Below are positions 6,712-15,330 of a stretch of DNA of 46,786 bases, in pieces. The notes beneath the pieces are model-generated. The model had not been told where the DNA came from. It made no database searches and saw only the letters and a list, made by a program, of their open reading frames with translations. The first letter of the stretch is position 1. Each line of letters opens with the position of its first letter. The position numbers and the translations under genes were made by a program. Source of the DNA: a virus; the IMG/VR virus record IMGVR_UViG_3300046714_000212, positions 1-46,786 of that record, one strand, 5' to 3'.

Positions 6712-7535
6712 TGCCGTTCGGACCACAGGCCGGCTCGGGGTTCATGTCCCCGACGCCGCAGCAGCCGATGGGGATGGACCCCATGGCGGACTGGACGATG
6801 CAGAACGACGCCCGCCAGCAGGCCCTCATGCACGGAATGCGGGGGATGCTGAACAACCAGTACCAGGGCAACCTCCAGGGTGCCGGGATGATGGGCGCGC
6901 GCGTCGCGAATCAGGGTCTGGGCAATCCGATCGGGCAGGCGCTCGCCCCCGTCGGCCAAGCGGTCCGGTCCGGGGCTTCCGCGTTGAAGGGGCTTGCCGG
7001 GTTCGGGGCGCAGCAGTCGTACAACGTCGGGGGGCCGACCACCCTCGGTGCCACGAGCGCCAGCTCGGCCGGGTTGACGGCGGGGCAGGGGCTATCGACC
7101 GGGGCAGGGCCGGGTACTTACCCCGCAGCGGGGGGCAGCCTTGCGGGCGATACCGCCGGAGCCGGCGGCTCGGGCGCGGGATCCCTCCTCGGCCCGGCCC
7201 TCACCTACGCCGGGGCCGCGTACGCCGGATACTCCGGGATCACCGGGGCGCAGGCGCGCACGGACCGGCTGCACGAGGCGATCTCCTACGGAATGTCCGA
7301 CGAGGACGCAGCCGCGCTGAAGCAGAAGACGTTCAACGCCGGAGTCCATGACTCCGGGATCGGCGCGCTCACCGGCGCGGCTGGAGGCTTCCTCGGCGCG
7401 GGACCGGTGGGCGCCGTCGTCGGCGGGATCGGCGGAGGGATCGGCGGCGCCGCGCAGGCGTGGCAGTCGGCCGACAGCGGCAGCGAGAGGTGGGAGATGC
7501 AGAAGGAGTTCCAAAAGAACCCCTTCAAGCGCTGA
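6708..7535 (+). CDS. Glycine-rich virion-associated protein candidate
   Basis: A 275-aa protein (GTG 6708 or ATG 6711). The first part is rich in Met/Gln/Gly and the end has a glycine-zipper stretch (GALTGAAGGFLGAGPVGAVV), often able to insert in membranes. Similar compositions occur in phage DNA-ejection and internal virion proteins, and the 20363 gene downstream looks alike in style. The place between terminase and portal supports a structural role. Function inferred. Confidence 0.6.
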   Translation: MMPFGPQAGSGFMSPTPQQPMGMDPMADWTMQNDARQQALMHGMRGMLNNQYQGNLQGAGMMGARVANQGLGNPIGQALAPVGQAVRSGASALKGLAGFGAQQSYNVGGPTTLGATSASSAGLTAGQGLSTGAGPGTYPAAGGSLAGDTAGAGGSGAGSLLGPALTYAGAAYAGYSGITGAQARTDRLHEAISYGMSDEDAAALKQKTFNAGVHDSGIGALTGAAGGFLGAGPVGAVVGGIGGGIGGAAQAWQSADSGSERWEMQKEFQKNPFKR

Positions 7536-7574
7536 TCGCTGGCATTTCGAGGCGCGGGCAATACCTTCCCGCGC

Positions 7575-9605
7575 GTGATCCAGACCTCCATCCGGAACGA
7601 ACGCCGCGCCAACGCCACCCCGATCGAGCCGACCCCGGAAGATCAGGAGGCGCTGCGCGATCTGAATGATAGTTACAACCCGGAGGGCGCGGAGCGGCTG
7701 GCCCAGGAGCGACAGTGGGCGATCAACATCGCCTTCCTCCGGGGTTTCCACTATCACAAATACGACCAGACCACGCGGACGATGCTGTTCCGTCCGATGC
7801 AGAAGCGCTGGCGGGTGTTTGCAGTTCGAAACCACATCCGCGCCTATGTCGAGCGGCGCGTCGCCACCCTCTCCGGCTTCGACCCCGACTACATCGTCAA
7901 CCCGGCGAACGAGGATCAGGACTCGTTCCTGATCGCCGAGACGGGGGAGAAACTCCTCAAGTACGAGTGGCGCCACGGCGAACTCGACCTGCTGATGCAG
8001 GACGTCTTCTACTGGATGGAGGTGACCGGCAACGCCTTCCTGAAGACGACCTTCAACGCGCAGTCCGGCACCGCGTACGCCGAGGACATCCCGGCGATGG
8101 TGGACGGCCAGCAGCGCATGACGCAGAACGTCATGTACGAGGGCGACCTCGAGCACGAAGTCGTGCCGAGCTTCGCCATCCACACCGAGCCATACCTCCT
8201 GACGCCGTCGCACGCGAACTGGCTGGTGGAGGAGCGCTACCGGCCGATCGAATGGGTCGAGCGGAACTTCCCGGAGTACGCCGACTACGTCCCGATGGGG
8301 TCGCCTATCTCCGGGACCGGACGCGGCCGCCGCGGGCTCATCGACTTCTCCTCGCCGGCCGGGCTGTTTGCTGCGACCGACAACAAGGCGATCCAGAACT
8401 ACTGCTTCGTCCGGGAGAAGTGGGCCAAGCCCTCGATCGACTACCCGAAGGGCCGGCTCATCATCGCGATCGAGGACATGATCGTCCGCAACGGGGACAA
8501 CCCCTGCCCGGACCATGAGCTGCCGTACCGGTGGTTCCGCTCGCAGCCGGTGCCAGGGACCGCGTGGGCCGACTGCAACGTCACCCACATGATCTCGCCG
8601 CAGAAGGATCTGAACCGCCTCGTCTCGCAGCACATCGAACACATCGTCCTGACCGGCCGCGCCAAGGTGATGGAGCACTCGACCAACAAGCTCCAGGACG
8701 GCGCCTTCCGGACCGAGATCGGGGACACGATCCTCTGGAACGGAATCAGCGAGCCGCACTACCTCGTGCCGCCGCCGATGCCCAACGACCTCTCGGAAGA
8801 GGTGCTGCGCTGCTCGCAACACTTCGACTCGATCACCGGCCAGTACGGGCCGGCCCGAGGCCAGTACCAAGGGAAGATGTCGGGCCGAGCCATCGACGCC
8901 CTGGTCGAGATGGACCAGAAGTCCGAGGAGCCGGTCGTCAAGCGCATCGCGAAGGAGCTCGAGCGCTGGGGCTCCATGACGCTCAAGTGGATGCGCGACT
9001 ACGTGTCCTCGGAGCGCACAGTCCGGATTGTCGGCAAGAGCAACGAACTCTCGATCATCTCCTTCGCCGGAGCTGACCTCGAGAACGCCACCGACGTCAC
9101 GATCGACATCGACAGCGTGACGCCCAAGAGCAAGACGTTCGCGCTCACCATGATCCAACAGCTCGCCCAGGTCGGGATGCTGAACCCCGGGAACCCGGAG
9201 GACAAGCAGCGCGCCTGGAAGATGATGGCAATGCGGACGGACGAGCAGTTTGTGAAGAACAAGATCCGCGACCAGCGCGACGCCACCATCGAGAACCGGC
9301 TGATGCTGCTCGGCATCCCGGTCGAGGATGCTCAGTGGTATCAGGACGCCGACTCGCACTACATGACGCACACCGACGCCATGAAGTCGGACGAGTACAA
9401 GAAGGCGCCGCCGGTCGTGAAGCTGTGGTTCATGAAGCACATGGAATCGCACCGCATCCTGACCATCCCGCAGGTCGGCGTCACGCTGCCGCCCGAGGCC
9501 ACGATGTCGGAGGGAACTCCGACCGGTGGAAAGAAGGAGGGCGGCGGGGGCGGTGGGTCGCAGTCGCGTGGATCTCCGCAGCCTTCGGGCGGCGGTTTCC
9601 AGTGA
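7575..9605 (+). CDS. Portal protein, P22-like
   Basis: A 676-aa protein starting at GTG 7575. Length and content fit the P22-type portal: early helical arm with RQWAINIAFLRGFHY, a region with RPMQKRWRVFAVRNHIRAYV, VFYWMEVTGNAFLKTTFN, ISPQKDLNRLVSQHIEHI and the middle stem-type segment ITGQYGPARGQ. The last 35 residues are a Gly/Ser tail. Twelve copies would form the vertex channel through which the terminase packs DNA. It is followed by head genes in P22 order. Confidence 0.85.
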   Translation: MIQTSIRNERRANATPIEPTPEDQEALRDLNDSYNPEGAERLAQERQWAINIAFLRGFHYHKYDQTTRTMLFRPMQKRWRVFAVRNHIRAYVERRVATLSGFDPDYIVNPANEDQDSFLIAETGEKLLKYEWRHGELDLLMQDVFYWMEVTGNAFLKTTFNAQSGTAYAEDIPAMVDGQQRMTQNVMYEGDLEHEVVPSFAIHTEPYLLTPSHANWLVEERYRPIEWVERNFPEYADYVPMGSPISGTGRGRRGLIDFSSPAGLFAATDNKAIQNYCFVREKWAKPSIDYPKGRLIIAIEDMIVRNGDNPCPDHELPYRWFRSQPVPGTAWADCNVTHMISPQKDLNRLVSQHIEHIVLTGRAKVMEHSTNKLQDGAFRTEIGDTILWNGISEPHYLVPPPMPNDLSEEVLRCSQHFDSITGQYGPARGQYQGKMSGRAIDALVEMDQKSEEPVVKRIAKELERWGSMTLKWMRDYVSSERTVRIVGKSNELSIISFAGADLENATDVTIDIDSVTPKSKTFALTMIQQLAQVGMLNPGNPEDKQRAWKMMAMRTDEQFVKNKIRDQRDATIENRLMLLGIPVEDAQWYQDADSHYMTHTDAMKSDEYKKAPPVVKLWFMKHMESHRILTIPQVGVTLPPEATMSEGTPTGGKKEGGGGGGSQSRGSPQPSGGGFQ

Positions 9606-9613
9606 GGTAGGAA

Positions 9614-10042
9614 ATGGCCGTCAACACTTCAACGATGGTTCCGCTCGGCCCGCACCGGATCTACAGCTCCGACGACGGGCTGATGAAGTTCATGTTCGTG
9701 GACATCACCCTCCAGGCGTCGGTCACCTACGACTCGACGCTGCGGGTGGACATGACCAACTTCAAGAAGCTCTACACCTTCAACATGGCAGCGACGGCGG
9801 GCGAGGTCGGGAAGGAAGTGAAGATCAAACAGATCGTCTTCCTCTCCCCGATCACGTACGCCGCGGCCGGCACCGGACAGGTGAAGGCGGCGTGGCGCGG
9901 GCTGAAGCAGTTCCAGATCCTGCTGTCGATCATCGGCACCAACGGCAACACGGCGACGACCGGGCCGAAGGACGAGGCGGAGCTCGGAGCGGTCAGCTCC
10001 GGGTCGCCCGCCGGCCATGTCCACGCCATCGTTTACTTCTGA
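9614..10042 (+). CDS. Probable head protein, about 142 aa
   Basis: A beta-strand-rich protein of 142 aa (KFMFVDITLQASVTYDSTLR, QIVFLSPITYAAAG), starting at ATG 9614. It is the first of three consecutive genes of nearly equal size (142, 146, 145 aa) between portal and scaffold. Such genes often encode head decoration or completion proteins. No named family is recognised. Confidence 0.65.
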   Translation: MAVNTSTMVPLGPHRIYSSDDGLMKFMFVDITLQASVTYDSTLRVDMTNFKKLYTFNMAATAGEVGKEVKIKQIVFLSPITYAAAGTGQVKAAWRGLKQFQILLSIIGTNGNTATTGPKDEAELGAVSSGSPAGHVHAIVYF

Positions 10043-10052
10043 AAGGCGACCC

Positions 10053-10493
10053 ATGGCACTTCAGGTTGCGAAGCGAAACTCTCCAGACGACGGCCCGGTC
10101 ATCATCGCCGGGAAGAAGCACGCCTGGGCGATCTTCTCGTGGGAGGCCGCGGACGCCTACGTCCCGACGACCCACTCGACCACGAAGCCGTTCAACAACG
10201 GCACGGCGGTCGGCGGTGAAACCAAGCCCCTCGCCGGCAAGAACCCCATCGACCTTTGGGGCATCCGGTACATCGACGAGATCCTCTGGGAAGGTGCCGG
10301 CGGCTCGGACGCCGACATCCCGACCGGATCGGTGAAGCCGGTCTGGGTCCGGAACGGCCAGTACATCAAGCTCATCCCGGTTGGCAACACGGGCACGGGC
10401 GGCACGCTCACCGCCGTCGCCGAGGTGGAGCTCACCGCCGTCGCCGGGAACCTCGAGTCCCTCGTTCTCTACGGCGAAATCATCGGAGACTGA
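10053..10493 (+). CDS. Probable head protein, about 146 aa
   Basis: A 146-aa protein, second of three similar-sized genes. It has repeated short strands with Gly/Thr turns (KPVWVRNGQYIKLIPVGNTG, TLTAVAEVELTAVAG) and an aromatic-rich centre (WGIRYIDEILWEG). ATG 10053 begins MALQVAKRNSP. Likely a virion surface or head accessory protein by place and composition. Confidence 0.65.
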   Translation: MALQVAKRNSPDDGPVIIAGKKHAWAIFSWEAADAYVPTTHSTTKPFNNGTAVGGETKPLAGKNPIDLWGIRYIDEILWEGAGGSDADIPTGSVKPVWVRNGQYIKLIPVGNTGTGGTLTAVAEVELTAVAGNLESLVLYGEIIGD

Positions 10494-10495
10494 CC

Positions 10496-10933
10496 GTGGC
10501 GCTGACTCCCAAGTTCTCCCCCATCAACGAGGACGCCACCGCCAAGGGCCGGCGCTGGAGCCGGCTCGGCCAGTACAAGTACGCGCTCGGGAAGCTCACC
10601 TTCACCGACGGCGACGTCTACACGACCGGCGGGTTCGGGATCGAGGGCGCCCAGGTCGGCACGACCGGGGTGTCCGGGAAGTTCTCGAATCTCCTCGAGG
10701 CGGGCCTCGGCATCCGGACCATCGAGCACCTCGAGTTCAACGGCGTGAGCACGACCTCGACTGGCAATTTGAGCGGGGCTTTGTACGCCGTGTGGGACTA
10801 CACGAACAAAGTCGTGAAACTGATCCAAATCGGACGGGCGACGGACAACACGAAGCCTGCCCCCGACGCGGAGATCACCAACGGAGCATTGCTGACGGGA
10901 GTGACCCTCCCGTTCATCGTGATCGGAACGTGA
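10496..10933 (+). CDS. Probable head protein, about 145 aa
   Basis: A 145-aa protein starting at GTG 10496 (MALTPKFSPINED), third of the set. The pattern YKYALGKLTFTDGDVYTTGG followed by strands and ending TLPFIVIGT resembles small structural proteins found beside phage capsid genes. A 22-base imperfect direct repeat lies between its stop and the scaffold start. Confidence 0.65.
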   Translation: MALTPKFSPINEDATAKGRRWSRLGQYKYALGKLTFTDGDVYTTGGFGIEGAQVGTTGVSGKFSNLLEAGLGIRTIEHLEFNGVSTTSTGNLSGALYAVWDYTNKVVKLIQIGRATDNTKPAPDAEITNGALLTGVTLPFIVIGT

Positions 10934-10943
10934 ACTGAGGACG

Positions 10944-10995
10944 GGCCAACCGAGCCTTCGGCGCCGCGCAAGCGGCCAACCAAGCCTTAGGTGCC
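10944..10995. repeat. Imperfect 22-base direct repeat before scaffold
   Basis: Two copies, 10944-10965 and 10974-10995, share the core GGCCAACC-x-AGCCTT-x-GG-x-GCC with three differences and a 30-base period. The second copy runs over GTG 10991, one reason to prefer ATG 11009 as the start of the scaffold gene. Possible regulatory or duplication remnant. Confidence 0.6.
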
Positions 10996-11008
10996 CACGG
11001 AGAAACGC

Positions 11009-12001
11009 ATGGACCTCGCAACCAAGAAGGCATTCGAACTCAAGATGGCGAACAAGCTCGCGGAGCTCCAGGGCAAGGAGGTGGCACCGGCCGAAGCGCC
11101 GGCAGCCGAACCGACTCCTGACGCACCGCCGGTTCAGCCTGACCCGGAACCGGTCGCAGTACCGGACGCTCCGGCCGAGGTCGAGCCCGAGACGCCCGAC
11201 GCTCCTTCCGACGAGTGGCACGAACTGAAGCAGGAGTTCGGCTCGGCGAAGGCGGCGCGCGAGGCTCTCGAGAATCAGCGGGCGATGGTGGCCGAATCGC
11301 ACCAGCGCAACGCCGAGGCGGCGCGGGAACGTCAGGAAGCGCGGATGCTGTTCGAGCAGACCCGCGCGCTCCAGAACCAGTTGAACGCCCAGACGCAGGC
11401 CCTGGCCCAGATGGGCGAGGCGGACCCGCAGGCGGGCATCCAACTGCTCTCCGCGATGGCGAAGCGCAGTCCCGCGCAGCAGCAGGTCGATCCGATCGTG
11501 TCCACGCTCACCGCGCGGCTCGATCAGATGGATCAGGCGATGGCGCAGCAGCGCTTCACCACCAATCAGGCGATCACGGTGCAGGCGGCGCACGAGGCCG
11601 TCCGCAACTCCGAAGTGCTGTCCGAGCTGGCGAAGGCCAACCCGGCGCTGGCACAGGAGGCCGCGCAGGAGGTGGTGCAGAAGCTCTACGACCGGGACAT
11701 GAGGACGCCGGGGACGGTCGTTCCGACCAACTCGACGACCTTTGCTCCGGTGGTGGCCGAGGCACTCCGCGCGGTCGAGAAGAAGTACCGCAGCATCGGC
11801 GACGCGAAGGTGCAGTCCTGGAAGACGACTCACGCCGTCAACGGGAAGAAGGCACCGCCGAGTTCGAAGGGGCCGAGTGCGAGCGCTCGCACCGCTCCGC
11901 CGACCACGAAGGCACCGCCGAACATGACGATGCGGGCTCGTGGCGACTGGTTGGAAAAGCAAATCAAGGCGAAGCTCGAGTCCCTGAAGGACTCGGTCTG
12001 A
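11009..12001 (+). CDS. Scaffolding protein
   Basis: A 330-aa protein placed directly before the major capsid gene. A low-complexity acidic Pro/Ala/Glu region (residues about 20-70) is followed by long coiled-coil helices (AREALENQRAMVAESHQRNA, ERQEARMLFEQTRALQNQLN) and a basic C-terminus that would bind coat protein. This is the usual layout of phage scaffolds, which guide prohead assembly and then leave. ATG 11009 has GGAG six bases upstream; GTG 10991 is an alternative adding six residues. Confidence 0.75.
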   Translation: MDLATKKAFELKMANKLAELQGKEVAPAEAPAAEPTPDAPPVQPDPEPVAVPDAPAEVEPETPDAPSDEWHELKQEFGSAKAAREALENQRAMVAESHQRNAEAARERQEARMLFEQTRALQNQLNAQTQALAQMGEADPQAGIQLLSAMAKRSPAQQQVDPIVSTLTARLDQMDQAMAQQRFTTNQAITVQAAHEAVRNSEVLSELAKANPALAQEAAQEVVQKLYDRDMRTPGTVVPTNSTTFAPVVAEALRAVEKKYRSIGDAKVQSWKTTHAVNGKKAPPSSKGPSASARTAPPTTKAPPNMTMRARGDWLEKQIKAKLESLKDSV

Positions 12002-12024
12002 CGCCCTGCATGGGAGCCTGAACG

Positions 12025-13458
12025 ATGGCCGCCGATACGATTGTCACGGCAGCCGTTCTCTTCAAGGACGTCTTCATCGGCGAGGTGCGTGACCAGCTCA
12101 ACAGCGGTTACAACATCTACGCGACGGTGGAGAAGCGGACTCGAAGCGGCGGCAACGCGCAGGGGACGACTCCCCAGCGGTACGTCCACTTCCCCCTGCG
12201 AACCGGCCGTAACTCGGCCGGCGGGTTCATGACGCCGGAAGGCATCCTGCCGACCGCGATCGCTCAGACCTTCGACGAGGGCAAGTACAGCCCGACGTTC
12301 ATGTACCACCCGTTCAAGGTGTCCGAGGCGTTCCTGAAGCTCGCCAAGGACAACACGGCGGCGTTCATCCAGGGCACCCGCAAGCTGTTCGAGGAAAACA
12401 CCTCGGACATCATGGACAAGTACGAGCGCATCATCATGGGCGACGGCTCCGGCACCCTCGGTGTCGTGAACGCCACGCCGACGATCGCCAACACGATCGT
12501 CCTGAACTGCCGCACGGACGCGCGCAAGTTCTCGGTCGGCCAGCGGCTCAACGCCTTCTCGGCGCGCACCGCGGGTGCGACCCAGCGCACGTTCTCGACG
12601 GCGTCGGGCAAGCTCAACACGGTGACGGCGGTGGACATCGACACCGGCACGCTCACCCTGTCCGACGACGTCGTGGCGGAAGACGACATCGTGACCGGCG
12701 ACGTTCTGGTCCAGGGCAACGATCAGGCGTCCACGGGCTCGACGTACTTCATGGCCCGCACCCTGACGGTGGGCTACGAGCCGGAAGGGCTCGACGGCAT
12801 CGTCTCCGACCGCGATCCTCCGATGCGGACGGGCGTGACCTACGGCGGTCTCTACGGTGTGCTGTCTCCGAAGGACTACGGCGGCAGCGCGAACGCGAAC
12901 GGCCGCTCCTACTGGCGCTCCTACGTCGGTCGCAACGGCACGGCGTACAACACGAACACGGGCCGCAAGCTGACCGACAAGCTCCTGAACGACTCCATCG
13001 ACGCGGTCCGCATCCTCGCGGGCGGCGGCATGGAGCCGGACTGCTTCATCGCCTCCTACGGGCTCCGCTGGGAGTACGTGGACACGAAGCAGGGTTCCCG
13101 CCGCACGGTCAACACGATGAAGATCAGCGGCGAGACGGGCGGCGGCTACACCGAGAACGAGAAGACCGAGACGTACACCGAGTTCATGGGCAAGCCGATC
13201 ATCCCGACGCGCTACGCGCCCTGCACCACGGACGGGACCAACCTCACCGCCTCGATCCTGGCGGTGAACCTCTCGCGCCTGTGGATCGACGAGTGGGCGC
13301 AGCTCGACTTCATGCAGGCGGACGGCTCCATCTTCAAGTGGGCGCCGGACCGCACGCCGATGTACGAGGCGATCATGGTCCACCCGTGGAACACGGTGAC
13401 GGACCAGCGCAACGCGCACAGCAAGATCGTGGACGTCCTCGCGACGGACCCGGTCTGA
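12025..13458 (+). CDS. Major capsid protein
   Basis: A 477-aa protein in coat position after the scaffold, with a GGGAG ribosome site and ATG 12025, and a strong terminator after it. Features include DQLNSGYNIYATVEKRTRSG at the N-arm, a long helix FEENTSDIMDKYERIIMGDG, a strand-rich insertion about residues 155-235, and an ending with MVHPWNTVTDQRNAHSKIVD. It is taken as an HK97-fold coat protein from place, size and layout; no diagnostic motif exists for that fold. Confidence 0.8.
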   Translation: MAADTIVTAAVLFKDVFIGEVRDQLNSGYNIYATVEKRTRSGGNAQGTTPQRYVHFPLRTGRNSAGGFMTPEGILPTAIAQTFDEGKYSPTFMYHPFKVSEAFLKLAKDNTAAFIQGTRKLFEENTSDIMDKYERIIMGDGSGTLGVVNATPTIANTIVLNCRTDARKFSVGQRLNAFSARTAGATQRTFSTASGKLNTVTAVDIDTGTLTLSDDVVAEDDIVTGDVLVQGNDQASTGSTYFMARTLTVGYEPEGLDGIVSDRDPPMRTGVTYGGLYGVLSPKDYGGSANANGRSYWRSYVGRNGTAYNTNTGRKLTDKLLNDSIDAVRILAGGGMEPDCFIASYGLRWEYVDTKQGSRRTVNTMKISGETGGGYTENEKTETYTEFMGKPIIPTRYAPCTTDGTNLTASILAVNLSRLWIDEWAQLDFMQADGSIFKWAPDRTPMYEAIMVHPWNTVTDQRNAHSKIVDVLATDPV

Positions 13459-13471
13459 TCTCCTGAGTGAC

Positions 13472-13516
13472 GGCCCGGGCGGAGGTTTCCTCCTTTTCCT
13501 CCGCCCGGGCCTTTCT
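13472..13516 (+). terminator. Strong Rho-independent terminator after the capsid gene
   Basis: A perfect 14-bp stem: arms 13472-13485 (GGCCCGGGCGGAGG) and 13498-13511, a 12-base pyrimidine loop, then TTTCT. It lies 14 bases after the capsid stop and 10 bases before the next start, so it can end or reduce the head transcript and set capsid expression apart from the tail genes. Confidence 0.85.
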
Positions 13517-13525
13517 GGAGCGACG

Positions 13526-14056
13526 ATGCGGCCTCCGTTCTGCAACTACGAGATCGACGAGGCTGCCCGGCCCCTGGAGAACGGCCGGGTGGTCGCCGAC
13601 CCCCTCGCCATCGCCCTGCCGTGCAACTGCGCGTCGGGGCACTTCAAGGACTTCGCCGAGCGGCTCGAGCGGTTCCATCGGGAGCTGCGGCTCGGCTTCG
13701 ACTGCACCGCCGGCTGCTACATGGTGTACCGCCGGCTCCCCAACGGCATCTACCTCCGGATCAAGCCCTGCCAGTGGGTCGTGATCCGGCGCGTGAACGG
13801 CGGGAACAAGTTCTTCCACTTCCCGCGCGACCCGGGCGACTGGCTGCTGCGCGATCTCCAGGAGTACGCGCCCGCGCAGTTCGAGCTCGACGGGTCGTGG
13901 GTCGGCCCCAAGGCGGACGCGATGGCCAAGGCGGCCACGGCCGAGAATGACCGGAAGGTGCGGGAGATCGGCGGTCAGGTCTGGGACGACGTCATGTCCG
14001 TGGCTGACCGCGGCGACCCGACCAAGATCCGAACCGGGGTCATGGTGAGCAAGTGA
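13526..14056 (+). CDS. Hypothetical protein between capsid and connector
   Basis: A 176-aa protein beginning just after the terminator. It has CNCASGHFKDFAERLERF and DCTAGCYMVYRRLP (two Cys pairs), then NKFFHFPRDPGDWLLRDLQE and a charged helical tail. Its end overlaps the next start by GTGA. Position suggests a head-completion or connector role; not recognised. Confidence 0.65.
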   Translation: MRPPFCNYEIDEAARPLENGRVVADPLAIALPCNCASGHFKDFAERLERFHRELRLGFDCTAGCYMVYRRLPNGIYLRIKPCQWVVIRRVNGGNKFFHFPRDPGDWLLRDLQEYAPAQFELDGSWVGPKADAMAKAATAENDRKVREIGGQVWDDVMSVADRGDPTKIRTGVMVSK

Positions 14057-14796
14057 ACCGCGGGGACATCCGCAACTACGCCTACGACTTCCTGAAGACG
14101 AGCGAGTCTCAGGGGCCGTGGTCCGTTGCCGAGATGGACCGCTACGCGCAGGACGCGCACATGAAGATGTTCGGCATGGTGGCCGACACCTTCGAGCACT
14201 TCTTCGCCGTGACCGCGAACCTGAGCGAAGTGACCGGCGTGGACCTGATCCAGCTCCCGACCGACCTCTACCGGATCCTTTCGGTCGAGCGGATCGGCGG
14301 GCTGCAATCGACCGCGCAGTACCCGATGTTCCTGACCAAGATCGAGCGGACGCAGAACGACATCAACGGCTGGCGCGGGAACCCCTACCTCTACTCGCTG
14401 ATTCAGACGATGGCGTACCCGATGGCGTACTACGCGATCGGGCAGAAGCAGATCCGCCTGATCCCGATCCCGGGGGCGTCGTCCACCAACTCGCTGCGCC
14501 TCTCCTACATCTACCGCCCGACGCCGCTGGTGGGGGACACCGACGTCCCGTTCCAGCAGACCGCGGGCACGGGCGGGGCGGGGACCGACAACCTCGTCGA
14601 GTTCCACGACATCCTCCCGCTCTACATGATCGAGAAGTGCCTCCTCACCCCTGGGGAAGAGAACCCTGGGCTCGCGGGCGAGGTGCGCTCGATGCGGCTC
14701 GAGCGTGAGAACGAGCTCAAGACCTACCTCTCCCGCATCAACCTCCAGGCCCCTCGGACGATGGACGTCACCGACGGGGTCACGGACTACGACTGA
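14053..14796 (+). CDS. Head-to-tail adaptor, P22 gp4-like position
   Basis: A 247-aa protein (GTG 14053). The N-terminal helices (RNYAYDFLKTSES, EMDRYAQDAHMKMFGMVADT) followed by LPTDLYRILSVERIGG, a strand region with KQIRLIPIPG and LRLSYIYRPTPL, and a C-terminal helix match the style of adaptor proteins that attach below the portal. In P22 gene order this is the gp4 slot. The assignment rests on order and layout. Confidence 0.6.
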   Translation: MNRGDIRNYAYDFLKTSESQGPWSVAEMDRYAQDAHMKMFGMVADTFEHFFAVTANLSEVTGVDLIQLPTDLYRILSVERIGGLQSTAQYPMFLTKIERTQNDINGWRGNPYLYSLIQTMAYPMAYYAIGQKQIRLIPIPGASSTNSLRLSYIYRPTPLVGDTDVPFQQTAGTGGAGTDNLVEFHDILPLYMIEKCLLTPGEENPGLAGEVRSMRLERENELKTYLSRINLQAPRTMDVTDGVTDYD

Positions 14797-14808
14797 CGGA
14801 GCGACGAC

Positions 14809-15324
14809 ATGGCCGGATCACTCGAACAGCTCAAGGCCCTCGCGACCGACGCGAACGGCTCCCCGATCCAGAACATCCTCGGCACCTACGGGCCGAACAA
14901 GGACGCGGGGCACCCCGACTCCGTCGTGACCGCGAACGGCTACGCGCAGTCGTGGACGGTCAAGTTCACGAACTCGGCGAGCACGATCACCGTGCTCACG
15001 GGCGCCGCCGGCACGCAGACGTTCTTCCTCCGTACCGGCGAGTGCTACCGCATGACCATCGTGGGCGCGGTCATCACCGACAAGGCGTTCCTCGAGATCG
15101 GCTTCGGCGAGACGGCGGACCCGGACTCGGGCGTGTTCCCGGCGCTCCCCGCGGCCGGACCGACCAACGCGATCTCCGCGCTCCTCTGGTCCTGCTGCAT
15201 CGACCCGAACTTCGACTTCAAGGCCATGCCTGGGCAGAAGTACATGGCGGTGAAGGTCGGTCCCGACGCCTTCGCCTCTCCCGCGACCGGTGGCCCGTGG
15301 CTGTGCATTCGCCACCTCGTGTGA
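14809..15324 (+). CDS. Probable virion protein
   Basis: A 171-aa beta-rich protein between the adaptor and the nozzle gene (AQSWTVKFTNSASTITVLTG, QTFFLRTGECYRMTIVGAVI, with SCCIDPNFDF later). ATG 14809 follows a GGAG-type site. It likely forms part of the tail or head-tail junction. No family recognised. Confidence 0.6.
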   Translation: MAGSLEQLKALATDANGSPIQNILGTYGPNKDAGHPDSVVTANGYAQSWTVKFTNSASTITVLTGAAGTQTFFLRTGECYRMTIVGAVITDKAFLEIGFGETADPDSGVFPALPAAGPTNAISALLWSCCIDPNFDFKAMPGQKYMAVKVGPDAFASPATGGPWLCIRHLV

Positions 15325-15330
15325 GCCGCC

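Noticed and set aside
7092-9452. Reverse-strand frame of 786 codons opposite the portal gene
   Set aside because: Antisense shadow of the portal; no start context and an unnatural residue make-up.
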